Origin: Rhizomucor pusillus
Lineage: Eukaryota; Mucoromycota; Mucoromycetes; Mucorales; Lichtheimiaceae
Direction: 5' to 3'
DNA length: 56,955 nucleotides
Assembly: GCA_900175165.2 (NCBI GenBank)
Contig: FWWN02000228.1
Coordinates: 265-57,219, forward strand
Both the position numbers and the translations under genes were made by a program. Shown piece after piece: positions 47,663-56,955 of the stretch (within the stretch, counting starts at the first letter, position 1; every line of letters begins with the position of its first letter). The notes below the pieces were generated by a model. The model had not been told where the DNA came from. It ran no database searches and was given only the letters and a program-made list of their open reading frames with translations.

Positions 47663-48023
47663 TATAAAGTAGAAACAAGGGAGAAAGACGCAAAAAGCTG
47701 CTAGACGGGAGAGAGGTGATCTCGCACTTTCCGTAGAAGCCTCGGCGCAGCTCGAGCCAAGACATTTTAGGCTGCTCCGCACACAGGGCAACGCCACGCA
47801 TTGGAAAGACAGATAATCATGAACACGGGAATTCTTCTTCCTCATCCATAACAAAAGACGGCTCTTTTCCTACAATTTGTAACTCTCTTGAACTATCAAT
47901 CGTCAGGCACTTAACAGAAAGTGACGCCGCTGAAAGATCGCGGCATAATAGATTCTAGATTCTTTCTTTTCCATAGATGCTCAACATGTAGGTATTATAT
48001 CTAGCACTATTGTCAAATTTAAG
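47663..48023. other. PEF1 promoter and NUDT12 3' flank
   Basis: 361 bp between tandem minus-strand genes; no gene or notable motif seen. Confidence 0.45.
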
Positions 48024-49836
48024 TTACATCTTTGGACTGAAGCTTCTATTTGCACTCCATTGCTTGTCGGTTGCCCATGTCTTGATCAATTGAAGTGCTA
48101 TCGCAGTTTCCGGTGGCAGCGAAAAGGTGGCATCTGGTTCTCTGTTTAAGGCAGCCAGAACCTCTGCTCGAGAGAACCATGTAGCCTTTTCGAGTTCCTT
48201 GTCTTCCAACTTGATCTCTGTTGTGGAAGCTTCAGCAAGGAAACCGAACATTAGGGAGTTTGGAAATGGCTAGATACACAAGGCAGTCCGTCAGTAAAGT
48301 GCTCAAATGTGCGATTAAAATTTCTCACCCAAGGCTGGCTACTGTGATAAACCACACGATTGACAGTAATACCGGTTTCTTCTAAAGCTTCTCGTCTCAC
48401 AGCTTCTTCGACAGATTCACCGGCCTCCACAAATCCTAAGGGAGACCATCGGCTAGTTATAGTTGGCTGCTATATACACAGCTGCTCAGACTGTACCTGC
48501 AATGCATGAAAACATTTTTCCGGGCCATTTCCGCTGACGGCCTAACAGGATCTTGTCTTCAGAAGGATGTAATATGCATACAATGATGGTCGGATCTAAT
48601 ATAAAACATAAACTTGATGAATATGATGCAAAGGATATTAAAAATGTCATATAGTCAGTAACCTGTCCTAGGGTAGGCAAAGTTGTGTATACCCTTTTGG
48701 CTGATGCATGGCGTTTCTGCTTGTGCACCGCCGTCTGCTGGAATCGGTGGGCATGTGCGTTTGTGGCCTGCTTCTGCTGAGATGGTCTTTCGACCGCAAG
48801 CAGGACAGAATTGGTTCCGAGCGTTCCAATCAACTATAAAAGGCGGAAATCGTCATTGAAGTATATGGTATAATCACCAAGAAATCTCTTATTGTACCCA
48901 TTGCTCTGCCCTGTGCTAGGATTGCAGCCGTCGGTTTATCCAGGCTCATGGCTCTAGGAAGAGCAGGAATATATTCTAACTGGCGCGATTCAAACTCTAC
49001 AACGTACCGAAATTGTAAGTTGCTTACCGCATCGTCGAATTTGCTCTCTTTTCATGTCGAGTACCTTCGTTTAACTTATTAGATTCCTCTTCATGAGCGC
49101 CTCTGGGAGTCATATCTAAAGCCCAATAGGCCGTTCCATGTTCGCCCTTGCCATCTCTTTCGTCGATGCCTAGGAAAACCAAGATAATTTCATCCCCCTC
49201 AGGCACAGGCTTAGTAACTTCGGGTTTGGCGTCTGGATACACTTTGTTGACAATTGTCGCTACTTCTGTGTACTTTGCAAAGTAAAGTCCACTCGCGTCG
49301 AACAAGGGATTGAGCTCCTTCAACAAGATATATCTTGATCGTTCAGAGCGTGCAATTCCCCGCAGCTTGTGATATTCAGATCGATACCATCCATATCTAA
49401 GGTATCCGAGAACCAGCAAAGGAAAACATACTTGTAAGCATGCTGTCATGTGCATATATTGTACCCGCGGCCATGAATACCTATTTAGTGGGCTTCCTGC
49501 AAAGAAGTTGGTCCTATTGGGCGGGAATCGAGCGTCGTGACCTTCACGATTGCCGGTATTGCCAGCCTTAGCGACCCTGATAAGCTGAGCAATCTTATCG
49601 AAGCCCCAGAACACTGCCACTTCCTCTGCAGTTTTCCCCTCTACATTGACAGCTGACAAATCGCACGACGTGGTGAGCAGATACTCTACAATTGGCAGTT
49701 GGCCGTAACGTGCTGCAAAATGCAAAAGCGTCCAACCACGCTCATTCTTTTCAGTAAGGCCCTGAGGATTTTTCTTCAAGAGTTCGAGATCTCCAGCAGC
49801 CGCTGCTTCGAACAAGTCTTCTTTTGTTGCACCCAT
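48024..49836 (-). CDS. NPY1: NADH pyrophosphatase, NUDT12/Npy1 type with ankyrin repeats
   Basis: Proposed exons (49481-49836, 49101-49396, 48898-49047, 48663-48833, 48497-48595, 48329-48435, 48024-48269) give 474 aa. Ankyrin repeats lead ([39 protein letters not shown]). Then come [16 protein letters not shown], a zinc ribbon ([23 protein letters not shown]), [18 protein letters not shown] and the Nudix box [20 protein letters not shown] plus TGI. The tail has [14 protein letters not shown], the stretch typical of NADH diphosphatases. It hydrolyses NADH to NMNH and AMP, in peroxisomes in animals; the C-terminal PKM is at best a weak PTS1. The join at 49048-49100 is uncertain: frames change and only a poor GC-donor intron or an indel explains it. 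The rest is clear. Confidence 0.88.
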
Positions 49837-52500
49837 ATGGAAAGGAGATTATTCAAAAAAAGCCAGAAAAGATAGGCTGACTCAGCTCGTTTCGCATGAA
49901 TTTTAAACTGGGCACTTAGGACATGTATGACAAATACAGAATTGACGTTCGTTCGATGTACCAAGCTGTCTGTTATCGCCGTGCAGCGAACAGCCCGAGC
50001 AATACAAAGGCCTTTAGCTCAAGCTCCATAGTCGCTTCCAACTTTTACAATGCTGGAAATTGAATTGGAGCCACGACAAACTTGACTGGACCATCCCCAC
50101 GAAATTGAGCCATCGGATTAGCCAGGCAAATCTGGCTACCTGTCCTGAAAATGGATTGGCCACGAACTCGGACCAAGACAAAAAGCCTTGATGACCAAGT
50201 TGCCAAGAAGGCGATGAAAGATGCTAGCTTTTGGGTTAAGAAAATATACGTAAGCACGTCGATTGACAATCGTTCACTGCACAAAATGTTAGACGGGTCT
50301 GACCCCATCCGACCCGTCAGATTGCGACCTCTATCCGCATCCGGGAGGAGCAGAGACTCATTCTCTCATACGCTGCTATGGCTGAAGTCCATTTTCATTA
50401 CACTTTGTGGGAAAAACACAGTGCCATTACACTTTTCTGGTGAGACTTGCTCTCGCTACAATTTTGTAGCCCTCAAGTCCAATTCAGACTCGTGCCGCAA
50501 CACTTACCTCCACTTGGTTTGAGTGACTTTTAAATCAAGGGAAAGGTTACTATTTATTGAGAACTGATGTTAAAGATGATGATATCAGAACTTGAAAGAA
50601 ATAGAGCTTACTGCTCGGTGGTTGGTGAAAAGGTTGATGGAAGATAAAGAGAAGAGTTTGGCAAAGAAGCACTGATGACAAAACAAAGACTTCGAAATAG
50701 GCACATGGTGATTTTCGGTTAATATCCTTTCTGAGCGTTGTCCAAAACGTTGAGCAGCAGCATCGTGTGAACATCTCTCGTCAGTCTCTGCAATTATGCT
50801 CTCGTGAACTACTCAATGCTGCCTCGCCTTTTGGCCTTTAGCCTTTGGGTGGTGAGTTACAGGACGTGGGAAGAGGAAAGCGGGGCTTTGAGGCAAGCAT
50901 CTATTCCAGCATACTATCGGTTTGTATGGTAGCATGTATGGTGTATGGGCAATTGGATTAGATGCGTGTGATACAGATTGTGAGGATGAAAAAGGTATGA
51001 CTTACATTGCGGCTCTACTTCTATATTTTTTAATATCTTTTTTTACGAGCAATATCTTGAAGCCATCATTGTCATCACCTCCAGTAAAGGACTGCACCGA
51101 CTTATTATCAACGTCTTGATATATGACAAACCTTCAAATTTGGGCTCATTTTGGCAGCTGGTTGCTGAACATTTTTGCGAGGACTATCGGCATCGATCTT
51201 AACAACAACACAGAGATCGACATGGAGCGTTGCATATTGAGCTTATCGGCGAAATGCCACATGCCGCGAGTGAGGGCCTTGACCTTCATCAGCGAATTTT
51301 TGCTTTCCTTGATAGTTTTAATGCTTTCGATGACCGGTTTAAGCATTGATTCCTGCGCCTTCTCAAGATTATGTTCCGCTCCGGCTCCGCTGATCATCAT
51401 CGGTTTGCTCCTGCCTATCTTTTCCACCTCTATTTGATACACAGGCATTGGTACAGTAACTGGCGCTTTATTTTGTGTTTTTCCTCGTCGTCCTCGTCGG
51501 CAGCGTCTACGAATAATGGGAAAAGAGTAGAAAAATACTTGCAAGGTCCACCATCATGCACTTTATCATCAAGCACAAGCAGTGTTTAGACCCCTGCTAG
51601 ATTTGAAGCGAGGAAGCAGACACAAACCGTCCAATTTTCAACAACTGTTGCTGGAAAACATCTGATCTGCTTAAGCCTTCAGCGTCTATACTTGCTCGTT
51701 TTTTAAAAGATAACGAGCATATATCTTGGAATGAAGAAAAATTTCACGAACCAGGCGATGCCGACGATTGAAGAAAGACACATTGTACAACAAAGAATCA
51801 ACGTATACCTCTTTGTCAATAAACTCGCAGATTTTCTTTATCGTAATTCATAAAGTGAATTAATAAAACCTGATGAATTAGCGAACTTTGTCACTGCATG
51901 GCTCAGATAACTGCTCAGTATTATCATCAGCAGATCTCTATCGTATACCGAAATTTCTCTCGTGTTCTTTGTCCTTTCAGTATGCTTCCATGTCATCATC
52001 AATAGCCCTATCTTCTCCAATATGCGTTGCTGTACTGCTTATATCTTTCTTTACGAGTGTAGATGTATGAGTAAGGAAACCAATACGTGGCAAAGCCCTC
52101 TTTCAACACAGATTTTCTGCATTCGTTGTACAGGAGTATCCACCAGTCCCAGCCAAAAAGTTTAGAATGCATCCACTGTGAAATGTTCAAATATCTTGAG
52201 TCATTCCTTGAGAGAACCTTCCGGTTTGCAATAATAATGGGCGGGCTAAATGGACTGTATTGCTATTATAAGAGAGACGAACAAAAGATCTGTCGCTTGT
52301 GCAAGCAGGCATATAAAGTGCAAAAATCTAATTTGATGGATCATGTATCCCATGGTAATGGCCCAGAGAATATAGAGTTATCATCAGGGCAATAATCAAT
52401 GAGTTCTGCCAGTGCAGGACAAGTGATGCGATACGGATGCCTTTATGTTTGTACAATACCGTTAGTACTTGGATCATTGGTAACACTGTATTGTGCTCTG
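49837..52500. other. 2.7-kb gene-poor stretch with coding-like relics
   Basis: No intact gene was found. The minus strand at 51146-51520 is open and reads VYQIEVEKIGRSKPMMISGA and KALTRGMWHFADKLNMQRSM. A second minus-strand piece near 51000-51120 reads SFTGGDDNDGFKILLVKKDI. A plus-strand piece near 52281-52345 has a zinc-finger-like C-x2-C-x13-H-x2-H. A perfect 8-bp inverted repeat with 11-bp spacer lies at 50292-50318. Pieces lack starts and consistent splice sites, so I take them as decayed mobile or gene sequence. The region also holds the NUDT12 promoter. Confidence 0.4.
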
Positions 52501-53552
52501 TTACCTCCGTCTGAATGGGTTTCGATCCATTTTTTTCTGTTTCAGTGATCCATGACAGCCATATAAGTCCATCTGAAAGGGACCTTGAGAGTTAGCAGCC
52601 TCGCCTGCTAGCCATTCTGAAGCGGAAACCGGATCAGAAGTAGGGTCAATGCCTATGTATTGAAATCTTTACATGACTCTCTCCATCAATATCGCATTGC
52701 GACCATTGTTGATATCATTTCTTGAGTACCTGTCTATAGGGTATCGAATGGATGGAAGATGTATCTCTTGAAATCGTTTCCTTTTGAAATCAAATCCAAT
52801 GACTGTGATCGAGGTAGGATACTGCCCGGTAACTTCATAAAAGCGACAAATGGAAAACAGCAGATTTTCGTACGAGTCTCGAGCATATTCCTCGGTGACT
52901 ATCCTCTCATTACCGACCATTCCCAGTGTATCGTTGCGTCGCTTTAATTCCTCGGCAATTAACCAATATGACAGACCTTCTGATCGTGGACCGGCCGCTA
53001 GACGCGTCTGACCGCTGCAATGTATGGCAATGATGAGCAATTCTGGAAAAATCAAAAGTTCCATTTAAGCGTTCAATATTACCCGCTGAATATAAGTATA
53101 CTTTTTGGATCTTTTCCAGCAACCTCCAAGCCCTTTTCTATATGCTGTATAAACGTTGAGACTTGCCCCTTTCTTTGGAATGGTTCAAGCACCCAATTCT
53201 CATCAGAATGAAGGTTATCCGTCAAAGATCCTACAAAGATCGCGTGACCCGCCACGATGATTGCATGATTTGACTCCAATAAGCGAGATTGCGGAACTGG
53301 ATCAGTACTGAAAGAGGTGATAGATGCGGTCTTCACAAGACTGCGGTGATGACGTCCATACTGAACGAGATTGAAAGTGATGCTTATAGTGAACAGAGTC
53401 AGTATAATAAGGAATGGCAGTTGTCTTTTGTTGAAAATGCGTCGCCACGGATAAAGTGTTTGCGGAGGAGGATTGGTGAACGACGTAGTGTCTATATGTA
53501 AAGGAAGGATCGCGATTTTTCTTTTGCTGCCATGGGTGCCTGCAGCTGGCAT
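52501..53552 (-). CDS. DUF218-domain (YdcF-like) single-pass membrane protein
   Basis: Three exons (53083-53552, 52730-53014, 52501-52666) give 306 aa. After a basic cytosolic tail comes a TM (LPFLIILTLFTISITFNLVQ). The DUF218 fold follows: SNHAIIVAGHAIFVGSL, SILIFSGGQTRLAAGPRSEG, TEEYARDSYENLLFSICRFY, TSITVIGFDFKRKRFQEIHL and, in the last exon, DRFQYIGIDPTSDP. Bacterial relatives bind nucleotide-like ligands; the fungal members have no firm function. Skipping the last intron would end the protein early; the spliced version restores the conserved YIGIDP block. It is the only intact gene in the right-hand 7 kb. Confidence 0.85.
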
Positions 53553-54647
53553 ATCCTAGTTATGGTCGAAAGGCTAGTGAATAATAAATTTGGAGCTCGG
53601 ACACTGAAGGTTTTGGGTCATTGTAATCAACGGTGTTCTATTTTTTGTGCCTGAGATCACGATTTTACCGGTTATGATCTATAGCTCAAAACTATCTATT
53701 GGATACTGCAGAGATTCCTATGACTTGAACCTACTTGCTATAAACGAAATCATCATAGCTTTGGGATTCGGTGAGATCAAGAACATTTACGAATTCAGAA
53801 TTATCCTGGTTCGTGCAACACCTGAAAGATTCTGCGACGCATCAGAGACCTGCACTCCAGTAGTCCAGTACAAAAGCTTGCAGTCTCCTATTTGTTGATA
53901 GAAGAGGCGATATCTATATTCGAGAAATTACATCTCGATCGTCTAGGCCTTTATCTTTGACCAGAGCAAGAACCATAATGCCAACGATTCGTTGCTAGTC
54001 GAAAAAATTGTCAAAATGGGAGAAGACGCTCGATCCACACAAAGATAAATACAACTTCAAAAGCGGTTGGTTTACCGTAAAGGGCATGTTGGACCAACAG
54101 CGACTAACAGTTATGTTTTGAGCTTCCGTAATCCCAAAATCACTGCTGTCTTGCGCAGCGCAGGAGCATCCAAACTCTTTTAAAGCAAAGGCGCTGCTTT
54201 ATTGTCTAGGCATCCCCAGAGGACTGATGTACGAACTACATATAAAGTTAGATACCATGTTATTTTTAGCTGAGGTGATGTCCTCGAACTGCATTGCTTG
54301 CAATCACTTTTGTAGATATACTGTATTTTTAAAAACAGTTGTCGTTTGGAGCATAAAATTGCACCACAAACAAGGCAAATTTAAACCTGTAGAATAAAAT
54401 TAATAAATATTCTTGTCGATCTAAGGAAGAAAACTTACCATATTGGTTCAAATTTGCCATGTAGCGCAGTTGCTCCAAACAATGCCAACCCGTTTTTACT
54501 TACCGAATCATCTAAAGAGAAGCAGTCTCAATATTAGTACTTCGATAATATTAAGAATCCAAGATGAACTGCAAAGCTTACCGTACAAACCTAAACCCTT
54601 TCGGGTCCCACATTCGCAGTGGTGGATTGATTTGGTCTACAGAAGGC
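53553..54647. other. 1.1-kb non-coding flank of the transposon pseudogene
   Basis: AT-rich, with no recognisable protein. A plus-strand open frame at 53647-53898 has no family resemblance. The stretch 54300-54647 directly downstream of the pseudogene stop is where a TnpB/Fanzor guide RNA or element end would be expected. I could not identify terminal repeats by eye. Confidence 0.4.
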
Positions 54648-56955
54648 TTAAGGGTGACCAAAGCCCTCCCAGATTTTTCTTGCAATGAAGTACATATTCT
54701 TCGAGGCATTGGTGTCCCTATTCCATAGCATTCCACAGGTTTGGCCATCCAGGATGCCATGGTGAGTAACACCGTCCTCCGTCTTCAGCTTCTTCAGAGA
54801 TTTTGACATGCATCTATGACAAATCTAAAGTTGTCATGAATAAAAGAGACAGAGTATTTTACCAGTGATTCATCATAAATGGTAAAGTGCCCTTACTTGT
54901 GATGTGTTATATTCGCTGATAGTCACGAGCGCGATTTCTCCCCTAGCTTCTCTTCTTTGGAGCATTTTCCACAACACACCGACCGCTCCGCATTCGTGTC
55001 CTTTGATTTTGGTCTGATTCTTGCCAAACATTACGTCGCCGAATACCACGAGTGGCATCTTGCCCTTGCTTCGCTGCGGTACTGTTTCTCGTTTCCATTT
55101 TTTTCTTTTTGTAGTTGCAAATTTACTAGCGTCGATCGTAAAGCCGATTCTGGCTGCGACGGTATTCTGATGAAACATTTGGTTGATTTACATGGATATT
55201 TCGAGATCCCCATTTCACGTACCTCTCAGTACTTTGTCGGCGCTGTTCTCGATACTGTTTTCTCTTCTTCCGGTTCCTGGCACGTTTCGTCCGCTTCTTG
55301 CGGTTGTACCTTTTGCCGCCGTTTATTATAATATTCGCAAGTTCTTCACGTGCTCTGTTTCGGCCTTGTAAGTTCGGGAATCGTGTATGCGCATGGTATC
55401 GTAAGTAGAACTCGCGTAAGGTCGTTCATGAACCTGGAGATAATGCACGTATCGATTATAGCGTTGGATGTTTGCTGTCTTCGCAGTAGGAAAACGTGAC
55501 TCGATGACTTCAATACCATGTTATTTTTTCCGTTTCTGTAATCGTTTTGTTCTTTGCTTTGCACCTATCATGTTACTGTATTCTGATCGGCGAACTCGAC
55601 GTATTTCATGTTCCTGTTTATTACATCCATAGGCTGCTGTGAAAATATGTCGCCGGCCTGGATCTATGGCGCATACAGGAAATATTCGTCCACTTCCTGG
55701 CTCGAGAAATCTTCCAGGTCCAGCTGAATGCATGGTTTTCTTTTTGCTCTTGCAAATTGAAAATGCACAGCCATACCATCTGTGTTGATATGGTTTGTAA
55801 AGATGCTATTGTCATCACTAGAAGGGTACATTAATGAATGATATGGTATATTCCATCCGGAAACCATACCTAAAAAATCTATAATTGTCCATGTCGAAGA
55901 CTTTTTGGAATAGCGAGCAATGGCCTTCATATGAATCTGACTTGCTGTTGTCGTTAAGCAATACCCTTAAAGCCTTTCCGTTTACTGTTATAAAGCGCTG
56001 CTTGAGAGTCGGCACTGGTGTAAGAGCAAACAATTTCGGCAATGTACGTGTGGGTTTCATAGTATTCTCGGCTGCTGCATGCTCTCGCTCGTACTCCTCT
56101 AATATAGCACGGAGCACAGGAACAAATGCCCCAGGCGTCGCGGACATGCTCTGCGTACTCCATGGCCTTGGTGCTAATGGCTGCAAAAAGTCCTTGAGCT
56201 CTTGTATGGCAAGTATCAATTCCAATGGTGCGTCAGCAAATCCATCCAAGTCTGCTGGTTCACCTCCAGCAATCCATTCGTAGATATAATCGTTGCTAAA
56301 AATATCATGAGCATACCACAATGCCGATTTTTATAGCTCGCAGCATTACAGGCACAAACTTGTCCAATTTATACTAGATATACGATACAACCCGTCGTTG
56401 AAAATTTTCGACGATGTGATTTGTATATGCAGTTGCTATTTCCTTGCAGGCTGCGGAAAGGATGTCACTGTAACATGTGACATTCAATGGATATCGAATA
56501 TCTGGATGGAGAGCCGAGAACGAAGCCCAGAGTCCGTGTTTGAGAAATTGCTTGGGAACTTTGTATTTGTGTTCAATACAGGTAAGCCTAGGATGAGCTG
56601 GCACACGGAATACCAGAAGTTTTGTCCAAATATGTACGTCGGGATGCTATTCTGACTTTGCGAAATAAAATAGCCATTTACGACGACAATGGCCCTCAGC
56701 ATCACCTGGCCGAGTTCTGGGTGATTGCATTTTTCAATTGCATTTGGTATTTTGGTGTGAAACGCTCATGATCTTTGCCAAACTTTTGAATAATGCGCTC
56801 TTTTATGTTCGGCTTATGGTTGATACAGTTTCTTGACGCTGAGTTTGAGTGTCCGCTTTGACCACAAGAGGCACATATAGATCTAGCATTGATGTTGACA
56901 TTTGCCGCGTGGCGTGCAGCTTGACCATCTTTCTTTTGCCTTTTATGTTTTGCGT
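54648..56955 (-). pseudogene. TnpB/Fanzor-like RuvC nuclease gene of a mobile element, decayed, 5' end beyond window
   Basis: Read right to left on the minus strand. Edge to about 56720: basic start and a zinc knuckle (SICASCGQSGHSN..NC, C-x2-C-x4-H-x7-C). About 56630-56375: FGQNFWYSVCQLILG, FLKHGLWASFSALHPDIRYP, CKEIATAYTNHIVENF. 56295-55870: helical middle domain. 55817-55690: TNHINTDGMAVHFQF. 55673-55641: RuvC-I CAIDPGRRHIFTAAYG. 55620-55180: EHEIRRVRRSEYSNM, VIESRFPTAKT, then LREFYLRYHAHTRFPNLQGR and a Lys/Arg-rich stretch. 55150-54897: MPLVVFGDVMFGKNQTK and ISEYNTSQ. 54824-54648: ICHRCMSK, TCGMLWNRDTNASKN (RuvC-III). Introns look intact at 55818-55869, 56296-56374 and 54825-54896. Disablements: in-frame TAA at 55521-55523 and frame changes near 55695, 55430, 55160, 56580 and 56700. 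The second zinc CxxC has lost one Cys. Confidence 0.75.

Noticed and set aside
55158..55213. A 56-bp GTACGT...CAG intron inside the Fanzor-like gene
   Set aside because: The splice sites look good, but joining gives the wrong phase for the conserved downstream text, and the flanking frame changes indicate decay instead.
1..56955. tRNA or rRNA genes and CRISPR arrays
   Set aside because: I looked for T-loop patterns (GTTCGAATC-like) and regularly spaced repeats and saw none that could be supported by eye. A covariance-model scan would decide for tRNAs.

Overview
The window is nuclear DNA of a fungus, most likely an early-diverging one (Mucoromycota; Mucorales is my best guess). The clues are intron-rich compact genes (introns mostly 45-100 bp), a Zn2Cys6 regulator, a cytochrome-b5-fused Scs7-type fatty acid hydroxylase, a Kar5/Tht1 nuclear-fusion protein, a WNK kinase (a family I associate with basal rather than dikaryan fungi), and a decayed TnpB/Fanzor-like transposon gene at the right edge. 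The placement is an inference. I joined exons by hand and checked that phases agree; about 113 introns were placed. At least seven of them are GC-AG introns, which is unusually many.

Layout. 0.9-11.6 kb: LITAF-like protein (-), WNK kinase (-), RPN12 (+), SNF4/AMPK gamma (+), Zn2Cys6 factor (-), tetraspanin (-). 11.6-14.5 kb: gene-poor, with two diverged copies of a 0.3-kb sequence and one small hypothetical gene. 14.5-31.4 kb: disordered basic protein (+), EMC10 (+), seryl-tRNA synthetase (+), small coiled-coil protein (-), MFS transporter (-), fatty acid 2-hydroxylase (+), HMG-CoA lyase (-), DEAD-box helicase Rrp3/DDX47 (-), Kar5-like protein (-), small ORF (+). 32-49.8 kb: VPS18 (+), PEX14 (+), Myb-like protein with three internal repeats (+), SERINC/Tms1 (+), Osh3-type oxysterol-binding protein (-), penta-EF-hand protein (-), NUDT12-type NADH pyrophosphatase (-). 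49.8-57 kb: gene-poor, with coding-like relics, one DUF218 membrane protein (-), and the 5'-truncated (by the window) transposon pseudogene.

The intact genes are housekeeping genes with no visible cluster logic. Several concern lipids and membranes (FA2H, SERINC, OSBP, EMC10, VPS18) or peroxisomes (PEX14; HMG-CoA lyase ending in AKL; NUDT12).

The most interesting element is at 54648-56955 (-). It has an N-terminal zinc knuckle, a RuvC-I block (CAIDPGRR), a RuvC-II-like block in which the usual Glu is Gly, a Glu in an EYNTS block, a CxxC and a WNRDTNASKN RuvC-III block. This is the architecture of eukaryotic TnpB homologues (Fanzors). It carries a nonsense codon and several frameshifts, so this copy is dead. 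Second in interest are the GC-AG introns, one of which (EMC10) may switch between membrane-anchored and soluble isoforms.
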